Shown here: positions 44,692-54,352 of the stretch, one piece after another
How positions within the stretch are numbered: the stretch's first letter is position 1
Layout of the letters: the number at the start of each line of letters is the position of its first letter
Assembly (NCBI RefSeq): GCF_947498635.1
Contig: NZ_CANMKV010000005.1
Span: 62,001-126,000 of the forward strand
Direction: 5' to 3'
Length of the DNA stretch: 64,000 nt
Source of the DNA: an uncultured Microbulbifer sp.
GTDB lineage: Bacteria > Pseudomonadota > Gammaproteobacteria > Pseudomonadales > Cellvibrionaceae
The notes under the pieces: model-generated
Told to the model about the DNA's origin: nothing
What the model saw: only the letters and a program-made list of their open reading frames with translations
Databases searched by the model: none
Translations under genes and position numbers: made by a program

Positions 44692-47535
44692 ATGTTTGAT
44701 AGCGCTATTTGCCCCGAGCCCCTGCAGTCCCAACTGCAATCCCTGTGGTGCGACTGGAGTGAAGAGGCGGGTTCGGAGCTGGCTGGGGAAGCGAAAGAAC
44801 TATTGCGCGATAGGGCGCTTCGATTGGGGCTGGCGCGCAGTTTTATCGGCTCCGAGTTTTTTTATCGACAGTGTCGCCGCCAACCGCAGTTGTTGATAGA
44901 TCTGCTGAAGAGTGATGACCAGGGCCTGCCGTTAGCCAGCTTTGATAGCGATGAAAGTCTCGATTTTTCCCTGCGGCAGCTGCGCAATCGCACAATCGCC
45001 GAAGTTATTTACCGGGATTTTGCCGACCAATGGGATATTCCAAAAGCCTGCCTGCGTCTCAGCGATCTGGCGGAGCTCGCGATCAACACCGCCTTGCAAT
45101 GGCATCACGACCAATTGGCACAGCGCTACGGTGAGCCCCGCGATCGCCTGGGGAATGCACAGTCCATGGTGGTATTGGGAATGGGCAAATTGGGTGCCCG
45201 TGAATTGAATCTATCATCGGATATCGATCTGATTTTTGCCTATCCGGAGCCGGGCCACACCGACGGTGAACCGTGCGTGGAAAATCAGAAATTTTTCCAG
45301 CGCTTGGGGCAGCGTTTAATTAAATCCCTGGACGCGATTAACGCCGATGGTTTTGTGTTTCGCGTGGATATGCGCCTGCGCCCCTACGGCGATAGTGGCC
45401 CCCTGGTGAGTCATTTTGCCGCGCTGGAGGATTACTACCAGACCCAGGGGCGCGAATGGGAGCGCTATGCCATGGTTAAAGCGCGCCCAGTGGCTGGCAA
45501 AAGTGAAGTCGCGGCAGAGTTGATGGAATTATTGCGCCCCTTCACTTATCGCCGCTATATCGACTTCAGCGCGATTGATGCTCTGCGCGAAATGAAGGCC
45601 TTGATCCAGCGGCAGGTACGGGCTCGGGGACTCACGGACAATATTAAATTGGGCCGCGGTGGAATTCGTGAGGTGGAGTTTATTGCCCAGGCTTTTCAGT
45701 TGATTCGCGGGGGGCGCGAACCGGCGCTGCGTGAGCGCAATTTATTAAAACTGCTGCCTCTGTTGGAGTCCGATGGCCATGTGGAGCCCGGTGTAGCCGA
45801 TGAGCTGGCAAATTGTTACCTGCTGCTGCGCCGTGTAGAGCACGCCCTGCAGGCCTATAAAGACCAGCAGACCCAGGCGTTGCCGCAGGATCAGTCGGAA
45901 CGTGAGCGGCTCGCTTTCGCCCTCGGCCGCGACAGCTGGGATCAACTGTACGCTGAGCTCGCAGGGGTACGCAATGTGGTGGAGCGTGAGTTCGATACTG
46001 TTATCGCGCCGCCGGAAGAGATTGCGGAACCTCGCGTGGCAGAGGAGTGGCAGGGGCTATGGGGTAGCTGCAGTGAGGGGGGCAGTGAAGAGGTCAACCA
46101 GCAAACACTGGAAAATATCGGCTTTAGCCCGGCGCGTGAGGCGCTGGATCTGCTTCAAGACCTAAATGACTCCTCTATGGTAGCGGCTCTGCCGGCACCC
46201 TCGCGTGCGCGTTTGGACCAGTTTATGCCGCTGTTATTGGCCGCGGCCAGTTTACAGGAACGGCCACTTTTGGTGCTCGGCCGGGTGCTGCCTCTGGTGC
46301 GTTCCATATTGCGTCGCAGCGCTTATCTGGTGCTGATCAATGAAAATCCACCGGTGCTCAGCCAGTTGGTGCAATTGTGTAGCGCCAGCCCCAGAATCGC
46401 CGAGCAGTTGGCGCGCCATCCGATTCTGCTGGATGAACTGCTGGACTCCCGCCGTCTGTTGGCGCCGGCCACGGCGGCAGATATTGCCGATGAAGTGCGC
46501 CGCGAGCTGTTGCGGATTGACCCCGAAGATCTGGAGCTGCAGATGGAGGCGCTACGCTATTTCAAGCAGAGCCAGAGCCTTCGTATCGCCGCTCAGGAAG
46601 TTAGCGGTGCATTGCCGCTGATGCAGGTCAGCGACTCCCTCACTTGGCTGGCCGAGGGAATATTGCAGCAATCCCTCAGTTTGGCCTGGGCGCAGATGGT
46701 GGGTAAATACGGGCAGCCGGCCGGGGCCACGGCGGAAGATATGCATTTCGCTATCGTGGCCTACGGCAAGCTCGGTGGCTTGGAACTCTCTCATGGCTCG
46801 GATCTGGATATCGTATTTGTGCACGATGCGGATCCGCAGAGTTACACCGACGGCGATAACAGCATTGATAACCTGCGCTTCTACACCCGCCTTGCGCAGC
46901 GGCTGATTCATATCCTGCAAACTCGCACCTTGAGCGGACCCCTTTATGAGGTGGATACCCGCCTTCGCCCCTCGGGTAATTCGGGTCTGCTGGTTACTTC
47001 CATGACGGCCTTTGAAAAATATCAGCGCGAGAGCGCCTGGACCTGGGAGCACCAGGCTCTGGTGCGCGCACGTCCGGTTGCGGGCAGTGGCCCACTCTGT
47101 GAGGATTTTCAAGCGCTGCGCCTTAGATTGCTTTGCGAGCCGAGAAATGAGGGGAAACTGCGCGAGGAAGTGATCGCAATGCGCAATAAAATGCGCACCC
47201 ATCTGGATAAGAGCAATGATCAGAATTTCGATCTGAAGCACGGCCCGGGCGGTATTGTCGATATTGAATTTTTGGTTCAATATGCGGCTCTGGCCTGGGC
47301 ACAAGCTGCGCCCTCGATCGTGCGGTATACCGATAATATTCGCATTCTCGAAAGTCTGAACGACGCGGGCCTGATGCCGGCCAAACAGGTCGGGCATCTG
47401 ATCGACGCCTACAAAGCCTACCGATCTGAAGGTCATCGCCTGGCACTACAACATTTGCCAGGGACAGTGAGCGATGACCGCTTCACAGCGGAAAGAAAGA
47501 CCGTTCTAACAAACTGGCAGCAATTACTCGGTTAA
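44692..47535 (+). CDS. glnE: Bifunctional glutamine synthetase adenylyltransferase/deadenylylase
   Basis: 947 residues, matching E. coli GlnE (946). Two nucleotidyltransferase domains are visible: LGARELNLSSDIDLIFAY (about residue 168; N-terminal, deadenylylating) and GGLELSHGSDLDIVFVHD (about 700; C-terminal, adenylylating). Each carries the paired aspartates of the catalytic GSD pattern. It switches glutamine synthetase off or on in response to PII and glutamine. It lies 67 bases after the ATPase gene and 60 bases before ilvE. Confidence 0.97.
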   Translation: MFDSAICPEPLQSQLQSLWCDWSEEAGSELAGEAKELLRDRALRLGLARSFIGSEFFYRQCRRQPQLLIDLLKSDDQGLPLASFDSDESLDFSLRQLRNRTIAEVIYRDFADQWDIPKACLRLSDLAELAINTALQWHHDQLAQRYGEPRDRLGNAQSMVVLGMGKLGARELNLSSDIDLIFAYPEPGHTDGEPCVENQKFFQRLGQRLIKSLDAINADGFVFRVDMRLRPYGDSGPLVSHFAALEDYYQTQGREWERYAMVKARPVAGKSEVAAELMELLRPFTYRRYIDFSAIDALREMKALIQRQVRARGLTDNIKLGRGGIREVEFIAQAFQLIRGGREPALRERNLLKLLPLLESDGHVEPGVADELANCYLLLRRVEHALQAYKDQQTQALPQDQSERERLAFALGRDSWDQLYAELAGVRNVVEREFDTVIAPPEEIAEPRVAEEWQGLWGSCSEGGSEEVNQQTLENIGFSPAREALDLLQDLNDSSMVAALPAPSRARLDQFMPLLLAAASLQERPLLVLGRVLPLVRSILRRSAYLVLINENPPVLSQLVQLCSASPRIAEQLARHPILLDELLDSRRLLAPATAADIADEVRRELLRIDPEDLELQMEALRYFKQSQSLRIAAQEVSGALPLMQVSDSLTWLAEGILQQSLSLAWAQMVGKYGQPAGATAEDMHFAIVAYGKLGGLELSHGSDLDIVFVHDADPQSYTDGDNSIDNLRFYTRLAQRLIHILQTRTLSGPLYEVDTRLRPSGNSGLLVTSMTAFEKYQRESAWTWEHQALVRARPVAGSGPLCEDFQALRLRLLCEPRNEGKLREEVIAMRNKMRTHLDKSNDQNFDLKHGPGGIVDIEFLVQYAALAWAQAAPSIVRYTDNIRILESLNDAGLMPAKQVGHLIDAYKAYRSEGHRLALQHLPGTVSDDRFTAERKTVLTNWQQLLG

Positions 47536-47595
47536 AGCCCGGCTTTACCCTGCTGCCCGATTAAACTGTTTTTCAGGATTTGTAGGAGTTGCCCT

Positions 47596-48558
47596 ATGTC
47601 TTTTGCCGACCGCGACGGCGTTATCTGGTTTGATGGTGAATTGGTGCCCTGGCGCGATGCGCGCGTGCATGTGCTGACCCATACCCTGCATTACGGTATG
47701 GGGGTGTTTGAAGGTGTACGCGCCTATGAGACCGACCGTGGAGCCAGTATCTTTCGGCTGCAGGATCACACTCGCCGATTATTCCGCTCTGCGAAAATCA
47801 TGAATATCCCAATGCCTTTCAATGCCGATGAGCTGAATGAAGCCCAGCGTCTGGTGGTGCGGGAAAATAACCTGCATCAAGCCTACTTGCGGCCGATGGT
47901 GTTTTACGGGTCTGAGGGGATGGGATTGCGTGCAGAGGGTCTCACTACTCATGTGATTGTGGCTTCCTGGGAGTGGCCCAGCTATATGAGCCCCGAGGCA
48001 CTGGAGCGCGGCATAAAGGTGAATACTTCCTCTTATACTCGCCACCACGTCAATATCAGCATGTGCAAGGCCAAGGCCAACGGCAATTACATTAATTCGA
48101 TGCTGGCTCTGCAGGAGGCGATTCGCAACGGCTGTGAAGAAGCACTCTTGTTGGATCCCGAAGGCTATGTGGCCGAGGGCAGCGGGGAGAATTTTTTTAT
48201 TGTCAGGGACGGGATTATCTATACCCCTGAGCTGACTTCCTGCCTGGATGGTATTACCAGGGATACGGTGATTGAGTTGGCCAGGGAGTGCGGTTATCGC
48301 GTCGTGGAAAAGCGTATTACCCGCGATGAGGTTTATATCGCCGACGAAGCTTTTTTCACCGGTACTGCGGCGGAAGTTCTACCTGTCAGTATGCTCGATG
48401 GGCGATCCATCGGCAGTGGCCATCGCGGACCAATCACTGGTCGCCTGCAGGGGCTTTATTTCGATGTGGTACAGGGGCGCAGTACTGCACATCGGGGATG
48501 GTTGAGCGATGTGGCCGATGGTAATTTTGGTGAGGATAATCGCTTTGCCGTTGCCTGA
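47596..48558 (+). CDS. ilvE: Branched-chain amino acid aminotransferase
   Basis: 320 residues, fold-type IV PLP enzyme. It makes valine, leucine and isoleucine from their 2-oxo acids with glutamate. The PLP lysine is K160 in SMCKAKANGNYINSM, and the start of the protein (DGVIWFDGELVPWRDARVHVL) matches IlvE. A good AGGAG precedes the ATG. It closes the + strand run glnE-ilvE and ends near the hairpin at 48635. Confidence 0.95.
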   Translation: MSFADRDGVIWFDGELVPWRDARVHVLTHTLHYGMGVFEGVRAYETDRGASIFRLQDHTRRLFRSAKIMNIPMPFNADELNEAQRLVVRENNLHQAYLRPMVFYGSEGMGLRAEGLTTHVIVASWEWPSYMSPEALERGIKVNTSSYTRHHVNISMCKAKANGNYINSMLALQEAIRNGCEEALLLDPEGYVAEGSGENFFIVRDGIIYTPELTSCLDGITRDTVIELARECGYRVVEKRITRDEVYIADEAFFTGTAAEVLPVSMLDGRSIGSGHRGPITGRLQGLYFDVVQGRSTAHRGWLSDVADGNFGEDNRFAVA

Positions 48559-48634
48559 AACCGCTAGAGGCCAGTTAATTTTTTGATTTGATAACATGCA
48601 TTTTAGCGTTTTGGAACGGCTATTGTTCAGCAAT

Positions 48635-48658
48635 GGGGGGCTATCCCCCCCAAGCAGT
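48635..48658 (+). terminator. Probable ilvE terminator hairpin
   Basis: GGGGGG, CTAT loop, CCCCCC, then AAGCAGTATTTTT. The GC stem is strong but the T-run is interrupted; the convergent ugd also lies within this short gap. Confidence 0.45.
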
Positions 48659-48669
48659 ATTTTTGAGCG

Positions 48670-50004
48670 CTACTTATTTTTGGGGCGGCCTACGCAGTAA
48701 TAATCTATTCCGTTGTCATTCATGTGCTTGGGCTCATAGAGATTGCGCCCGTCAAAAATAACTGGGTTATTTAGCGCTTCAATTACTGCCTTTGTATCAA
48801 TCGCTTTAAACTGTTGCCATTCGGTCGCGATAATGAGGGCGTCGGCTCCAGATAGCGCGACTTCTTTCGTGCCGCATAATTGCATATCCTCACGAACACC
48901 ATATATCCGTTGGCACTCCTCCATGGCCTGGGGATCGAAGGCCTGCACTTTTGCTCCTAGCTGCCAAAGCTGCTCCATTAACGTGCGGCTGGGGGCTTCA
49001 CGCATATCATCGGTATTGGGTTTGAAGGCAAGTCCCCAGAGTGCGATGGTTTTGCCGTTCAGGTCGTTGCCAAAATGCTCTTTAATTTTCTCAAGCAAAT
49101 AGCTTTTCTGGGCCTGGTTTCGCTCCTCAACTGCATTCAATATACCGGGAGATATGCCCATTTGGGACGCCGTCGATATCAGTGCTTTTACATCTTTAGG
49201 AAAACATGAACCGCCGTAGCCGATGCCGGCATAGATGAAGTGGTAGCCAATGCGGGGATCGGAACCGATACCCTGGCGCACTTGCTCAATATCGGCCCCT
49301 ACGTGATCGGCAATCTGTGCCATCTCATTCATAAAGCTGATTTTGGTGGCCAGCATGCAATTGGCTGCATATTTGGCCAGTTCCGCACTGCGGACATCCA
49401 TGGTGATGATTTTTTCGTGGTTGCGGTTGAAGGGAGCATACAGTTGGCGCAGGGCATCCTCTGCGGAGGGACTGCTGGTTCCAATAATGATTCGGTCCGG
49501 TCGCATACAATCACTGACGGCAGAACCCTCTTTGAGGAATTCGGGGTTTGATACCACTTCAACGGTCAGGTTTTTCGCATTGCGCTCTGCCAGTTGGGCA
49601 GTGATAGCTTTGCTTACTTTATCCGCAGTGCCAACCGGAACTGTCGACTTGTTGACGATGACTTTGTGGCCAGCCATATAAGTGGCGATAGACTTGGCGA
49701 CTGCCAGGACATGGCGAAGATCGGCAGAGCCGTCTTCATCGGGGGGGGTTCCGACGGCGATAAAGATGACTTCGCCGTGCTCGACACCCTTTGACGCATC
49801 AGTGCTGAAATTGAGGGTCCCATTTTTCAGGTTGCGCTCGATCAGTGGGGATAAGCCGGGTTCGTAGATGGGGATAATCCCATTTTTCAGGTCTTCGACT
49901 TTTTTCTCATCAATATCAATGCATAAAATATTGTGGCCAACTTCAGCCAAAACTGCGGCCTGAACTAGACCGACGTAACCGCTGCCAAATACCGTTACAT
50001 TCAT
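48670..50004 (-). CDS. ugd: UDP-glucose 6-dehydrogenase
   Basis: About 444 residues. Ugd oxidises UDP-glucose to UDP-glucuronate, a precursor of capsule, LPS and lipid A modifications. The NAD motif is [16 protein letters not shown], the catalytic cysteine is about C267 in [13 protein letters not shown], and [18 protein letters not shown] is conserved. Homology begins at [12 protein letters not shown], the ATG at 50004, rather than the upstream codons. It is at the start of the envelope block but on the opposite strand to most of its neighbours. Confidence 0.96.
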   Translation of the reverse strand: MNVTVFGSGYVGLVQAAVLAEVGHNILCIDIDEKKVEDLKNGIIPIYEPGLSPLIERNLKNGTLNFSTDASKGVEHGEVIFIAVGTPPDEDGSADLRHVLAVAKSIATYMAGHKVIVNKSTVPVGTADKVSKAITAQLAERNAKNLTVEVVSNPEFLKEGSAVSDCMRPDRIIIGTSSPSAEDALRQLYAPFNRNHEKIITMDVRSAELAKYAANCMLATKISFMNEMAQIADHVGADIEQVRQGIGSDPRIGYHFIYAGIGYGGSCFPKDVKALISTASQMGISPGILNAVEERNQAQKSYLLEKIKEHFGNDLNGKTIALWGLAFKPNTDDMREAPSRTLMEQLWQLGAKVQAFDPQAMEECQRIYGVREDMQLCGTKEVALSGADALIIATEWQQFKAIDTKAVIEALNNPVIFDGRNLYEPKHMNDNGIDYYCVGRPKNK

Positions 50005-50182
50005 GTGTATCCCATTACCTGTCGCTGAAGGGGCTGTGTTGCCCATAAAACATGCGCGCTAGTGTACCAGATATTGCCAGCATACCCTGTGCTAAGCACG
50101 GCATTCTGGGACTCTCTTATTCGCTGACAAAGGCGCAATACGCTATGCTTGCAGGCTTTTCAATGACAGGGGTTTACGCATT

Positions 50183-51073
50183 TTGCAGCTGAGAGTTTGG
50201 CGTTTTCTCGATGGTAACCGGGCGCATGAGAAGCAGAGCGCGGCGCTGGTTTGCGGCTTGCGAAAGAGTTTTGCCGGACAGGTACAGAGCTTTGATATCC
50301 CGGCTGGGTTAACCCCATCGCGTATATTGCTGGGGCGAATGGAAGAACTAGAGCAGCTTCCAAAGCCGGATTTCCTTATCGGCACTGGTCGCAAGAGTCG
50401 CCTGCCGATGTTGGCCGCCCGGCGACGTTTTGGTGGGCGTGCGATATCGATTAATCGTCCTCAGTTGCCATTTAGCTGGTTCGATTATGCGATTGTGCCG
50501 GAACACGATCGGCCACCACCTCTCGAGAACGTTATTCTAAGCCAGGGTGCGCTCACGGAACCTTTGCCTGAAAATAGCCCGCAGGCCGGGCGCGGATTGG
50601 TATTGCTCGGTGGCCCGAGCAAGCATTATGCCTGGGATATCCGGGCGATCAGTGAACAGATCGAGCCACTGCTAAACCAGCCTATCGAGTGGCAAATTAC
50701 AGACAGCCGGCGCACTCCAGAGGGCACGCTGGATGCGTTGTCCGGTGAACGTATCAACCTGGTCGATTGGCGTACATGTGCTCCCGGTTGGGTTCAGGAG
50801 CAGATGGCGTTGGCAGGGCAGATCTGGGTGAGTGAAGACAGTGTTTCAATGTTGTTCGAGTCCCTGCAGAGTCGCGCGCGAGTGGGGGTAATCCGGGTTC
50901 CCGGTCGGGGCAAGTCCAACAAGGTCCGCGCAGCCGTGCAGAGGTTGATCGATCAGGACATTGTCAGCGAACACCTTGGCGAGGTGCTGGCTCAGCCACA
51001 GCGCCAACCTTTAGATCAGTATCTCCTGTGTGCCAGGGCGCTCTTGCGCCGCTGTGGCTTGCCGCTAAATTAG
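50183..51073 (+). CDS. Mitochondrial-fission ELM1-like protein (DUF1022)
   Basis: 296 residues. Conserved parts include MQLRVWRFLDGNRAHEKQS, LIGTGRKSRLPMLAARR, VPEHDRPPP, VLLGGPSKHYAWD and WVSEDSVSMLFESL, all hallmarks of ELM1 (DUF1022), a GT-B-like glycosyltransferase-related fold. Bacterial members occur beside LPS core genes; the donor and acceptor are unknown. The start is TTG at 50183; no ATG fits. The stop overlaps the stop of the opposite-strand YrbL gene by three bases. Confidence 0.88.
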   Translation: MQLRVWRFLDGNRAHEKQSAALVCGLRKSFAGQVQSFDIPAGLTPSRILLGRMEELEQLPKPDFLIGTGRKSRLPMLAARRRFGGRAISINRPQLPFSWFDYAIVPEHDRPPPLENVILSQGALTEPLPENSPQAGRGLVLLGGPSKHYAWDIRAISEQIEPLLNQPIEWQITDSRRTPEGTLDALSGERINLVDWRTCAPGWVQEQMALAGQIWVSEDSVSMLFESLQSRARVGVIRVPGRGKSNKVRAAVQRLIDQDIVSEHLGEVLAQPQRQPLDQYLLCARALLRRCGLPLN

Positions 51074-51735
51074 CCCTTGAGACCTCGCGCCTCAAATTTT
51101 CTCCAGGGTATTTTCTTGTCGGAGACCTCCCACTCGACCCGCAGCCACATCCGCTGAATACGGCGGTGGATATAGCGTCTGGCAAAGAAGCGGGAAAACT
51201 GGGGGAGAGGTAAAAATGAGGCGCAGCCTAAACCGTCGATAACATAGACCTGTAAATGCCCATTTTCCCGGCGCAGAACCAGATTGTGTGCGATCAGGTT
51301 TTTGGTCAGTACCTCGTACTCCAATAGCCAGTCGGCAAATTTTTCAAGGGCCGCGCGGATCTCTGCATCCAATCCATTCTTGTTGAGGTATTGGCGCAGG
51401 GTGGGGGCCGGGGTCCCGGCCTCGTCCAGAATCATATCGGTGACCGCAGCTGGACCAAGGGTCGTTGCCTGGATTCCGTACCAGCGCGGTAGGTGCTGCC
51501 ACAGCCCCTCTCGACTTTGTTGTATGGCCCGCTGGCTATAACCTTCTTGTTCGCGCAGGTTGTCGTCAAAGCTGTCCAAGCCGCGCCAGCGTTTAAACCA
51601 GGGCGCTCTGTTCAGCAGTACCCGGGTGCGCCCCGGACGCATGACTTTGACACACTTTTGGGGATCTTGAGGGTGAAGGTAACAAAAGCGATTGCCCCCG
51701 CTGGCAAAGGGGTCCCGGTTGTTTAAATCTATCAT
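51070..51735 (-). CDS. YrbL-family kinase-like protein
   Basis: 221 residues. GNRFCYLHPQDPQKCVKVMRPG, AAVTDMILDEAGTPAPTLRQYL-type positions and the catalytic-like LIAHNLVLRRENGHLQVYVIDG fit the YrbL (PhoP-regulated) family, a small kinase-like fold related to LPS core kinases. The late Asp in VIDGLG would be the metal-binding residue. It overlaps the upstream glycosyltransferase gene by four bases (ATGA), so the pair is translationally coupled. LPS core phosphorylation is a reasonable guess from context. Confidence 0.85.
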   Translation of the reverse strand: MIDLNNRDPFASGGNRFCYLHPQDPQKCVKVMRPGRTRVLLNRAPWFKRWRGLDSFDDNLREQEGYSQRAIQQSREGLWQHLPRWYGIQATTLGPAAVTDMILDEAGTPAPTLRQYLNKNGLDAEIRAALEKFADWLLEYEVLTKNLIAHNLVLRRENGHLQVYVIDGLGCASFLPLPQFSRFFARRYIHRRIQRMWLRVEWEVSDKKIPWRKFEARGLKG

Positions 51736-52856
51736 TGCGTTGCCCTGGCACTGCTATTGAGCATCGCTCGATAGATATCCATGGTGTGTGAGGCCTGTCT
51801 CTCCAGGGTGAAATCCTCCGAGAGATGGGGTTTTTGCAGCGGCGTGTCGAGTATTTCCCGAGTGCGTTCGAGGAGCATTGGTAAGTCCCCTTGATTGACC
51901 AACCCCTGCGGAAAGCAAGCCTGTAGGGACTCGGCCGGGCCGCCGATGTCATAGCCGATAATGGGAGTACCTATGGCGGCGGCTTCAATAACGGTACGGC
52001 CAAAAGGCTCAGGGCGCTGAGACAGGTTAAAAACCAGAGAGGACTGCTTGTACCAGTAGCGGATATCTGAGCGATGCCCGACAAAACTGATACGATTTTC
52101 AATGCCCAGGTTTTGTACTTTCTCTTTGAGCTCTTCTTCGTAATGGGCTTTATTCGCTTCGCTACCGCCGAGGATAACGCCATGTATGTCGCTATTCAGG
52201 GGGGCGAGCTTGGCGATTAAGTCGATGAAATCCTCCTGGCCCTTCCAGCGGGTTAGACGTCCAGGAAGTAGCAGCCAGCGCTTTCCCTCAAGCTGGGGAA
52301 ATTCGGCACAGGTTTTTTCCATCCAGTTTTCGGGCAGGCTAATTGTCGGATGAAACTCTTCGGTATCCACGCCCCGGTAGACAATCTGGGGTGGTGCCTG
52401 TAGGTCACTCGGATAGTTTTTGAGTAGGTAATCATTGACGCAACGGGAAATAGCAATAACTTGTTCAGTCTTTGCCATGATCGCGCTATAGCGATTGATC
52501 GAGTAGAGTCCATGGGCGGTACTCAGCAGCCTCGGACGGCTGGCTTGCGGCATTTTTTTCCAGGCCAGATAAGTAAGCCAGGCCGGTACGCGGGAGCGTA
52601 CGTGCAGAATATCGGCATTCAGTTCCTTGAGCAGGCTGCGCAGTGGACGCACCTGTAACAGACTGGTTAAGGACTTTTTGTGGATGGGCATGGTGATATG
52701 TTGCGAGCCTTCACGCTGCAACTGTTCGACCATGCGCCCGCCACTGGAAATGACAATTGACTGATGTCCGGCATGGACCAGCGCACGGGCAAAATCCACG
52801 GTTCCGCGTTCAACCCCGCCCGAATTCAAGGCGGGCAGTAGTTGCACTACTTTCAA
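51732..52856 (-). CDS. GT4-type glycosyltransferase
   Basis: About 374 residues. VQLLPALNSGGVERGTVDFA is the N-terminal GT-B opening loop (in two parts), GRLTRWKGQEDFIDLIAKL is the start of the nucleotide-sugar domain, and RPEPFGRTVIEAAAIGTPII carries the E-x7-E donor-binding motif. The frame is open to 53258, but TTG at 52856, with GGAG eight bases upstream, is where homology begins. LPS core assembly is likely, given waaA and the coupled YrbL-like gene. Confidence 0.92.
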   Translation of the reverse strand: MKVVQLLPALNSGGVERGTVDFARALVHAGHQSIVISSGGRMVEQLQREGSQHITMPIHKKSLTSLLQVRPLRSLLKELNADILHVRSRVPAWLTYLAWKKMPQASRPRLLSTAHGLYSINRYSAIMAKTEQVIAISRCVNDYLLKNYPSDLQAPPQIVYRGVDTEEFHPTISLPENWMEKTCAEFPQLEGKRWLLLPGRLTRWKGQEDFIDLIAKLAPLNSDIHGVILGGSEANKAHYEEELKEKVQNLGIENRISFVGHRSDIRYWYKQSSLVFNLSQRPEPFGRTVIEAAAIGTPIIGYDIGGPAESLQACFPQGLVNQGDLPMLLERTREILDTPLQKPHLSEDFTLERQASHTMDIYRAMLNSSARATQ

Positions 52857-53021
52857 GTGACCAGCTCCGAGTGACCAAGAAGAAAATGTTCTGCCAGTGA
52901 TATGATGGCCGGGTTTTGGCTTCCTGGCAGGGAACTCATTATATGCAGCGAAGCCCGACCCCGTACAGCTGGTGGTACACCCTACCGGCGTTTGTTTTCT
53001 TCCTGTGAAGCACTTTTGTCG

Positions 53022-54320
53022 ATGCGTGTCCTGTATACCTGTATTTTTCGAGTGGCCGTCCCATTTATTTTGCTGCGCCTCTGGTGGCGAGGTCGCCGCC
53101 AGCCCGCGTATCGGCAACGTCTGCGGGAACGCTTGGGGCGTGTGCCGACGCGCCTCAGCCGCGCGCCACTTTTGTGGGTACACTCGGTTTCCGTGGGAGA
53201 GACGCTGGCCGCAGTGCCGGTTATTGCCCAGCTGGCCGCCCGTCATCCCGATTGGCAATGGTTGGTGACTACTAGTACCCCCACCGGCTCCGAACGGGTC
53301 CGCGAGGCGCTACAACCGGTTTTGGGGGGGCGTCTTTTACACTACTACCTGCCCTATGATCTGCCCGAATGTCTGGTTCCTTTCCTGCAAGCCCTGCGTC
53401 CGAGCATGTTGGTCATTGTGGAAACCGAATTGTGGCCCAACCTTCTGCACCTGTGCAGAAAGCGCAAAATACCGACGCTACTGGCCAATGCGCGTCTCAG
53501 TGAGAAATCGGCTCGAGGCTACGGCAAATTTGCAAAACTCACGGCCTCCATGCTCGCCAACCTGGATAGAGTGGTGGCCCAGTACGATGTGGATGCGCAG
53601 CGCTTTGTGGACCTGGGGCTGCCACCACAGCGGGTGGTGGTCAGTGGGAATATCAAGTTTGATCTGTCGATAGACTTGGGGCTGGCCAGCGAAGCCCAGG
53701 CTCTGGCGCACCAGTGGCGAGGTTCCAGTGGGCGCAAGATATGGTTGGCGGCCAGTACCCATGCCGGTGAAGATGAAATTATTTTGGATGCCTACCGGGA
53801 ACTGGTGAAGACTTTTGAGGATTTACTCCTGGTTCTGGTGCCGCGACACCCCCAGCGCTTTGACCGCGTCGCGCACCTCTGTCAGGAACGGGGCTTCCGG
53901 GTGGCCAGGCGCAGTGAGGGGCTGGGATTGTCCCCCCGCGATCAGATACTCCTGGGGGACACTATGGGGGAGTTGCTGCGCTTTTTCGGTGCCTGCGATA
54001 TGGCCTTTGTGGGTGGCAGCCTGGTTCCCGTGGGCGGGCACAATATGATCGAGCCAGCAGCCTGGGGAGTGCCGGTAATCACCGGCCCCTTCCTGCATAA
54101 CTTTGCCACTGTTGGCCAGTTGCTAACGGATGCTGGCGGTATGGTGGTCGTGAAAGATGTCGAGGGCCTGGTTTTGCAGTTGCGCGAGTGGTTGGAAAAG
54201 GATTCGCAGCGCATCACTGCGGGGCAGTGTGGCCGAGTTGTTGCTCAGGAAAATAGCGGTGCTTTACAGCGTTTATTGAATGAAATTGAAGGGCTGCAGT
54301 CTGGATCGCAGAACCAGTGA
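53022..54320 (+). CDS. waaA: 3-deoxy-D-manno-octulosonic acid (Kdo) transferase WaaA
   Basis: 432 residues. WaaA transfers Kdo from CMP-Kdo to lipid A, an essential inner-membrane step in LPS synthesis. A short N-terminal anchor is followed by LLWVHSVSVGETLAAVPVI, in which the catalytic glutamate is E60, as in E. coli. FVGGSLVPVGGHNMIEPAAWG is the conserved nucleotide-binding end. The frame is open from 52902, but the ATG at 53022 starts MRVLYTCIFRVAVPFILLRL. It is divergent from the glycosyltransferase gene. Confidence 0.96.
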   Translation: MRVLYTCIFRVAVPFILLRLWWRGRRQPAYRQRLRERLGRVPTRLSRAPLLWVHSVSVGETLAAVPVIAQLAARHPDWQWLVTTSTPTGSERVREALQPVLGGRLLHYYLPYDLPECLVPFLQALRPSMLVIVETELWPNLLHLCRKRKIPTLLANARLSEKSARGYGKFAKLTASMLANLDRVVAQYDVDAQRFVDLGLPPQRVVVSGNIKFDLSIDLGLASEAQALAHQWRGSSGRKIWLAASTHAGEDEIILDAYRELVKTFEDLLLVLVPRHPQRFDRVAHLCQERGFRVARRSEGLGLSPRDQILLGDTMGELLRFFGACDMAFVGGSLVPVGGHNMIEPAAWGVPVITGPFLHNFATVGQLLTDAGGMVVVKDVEGLVLQLREWLEKDSQRITAGQCGRVVAQENSGALQRLLNEIEGLQSGSQNQ

Positions 54321-54342
54321 GTGGGCCTGTGCCCACTCACTG
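54315..54342. other. Strong hairpin between waaA and the TolC gene
   Basis: CAGTGAGTGGGC, CTGT loop, GCCCACTCACTG. The stem begins inside the last codons of waaA. No good T-run follows on either strand, so it may act as an end-protecting hairpin or a weak terminator rather than a classical one. Confidence 0.5.
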
Positions 54343-54352
54343 TTAGGGCGTT

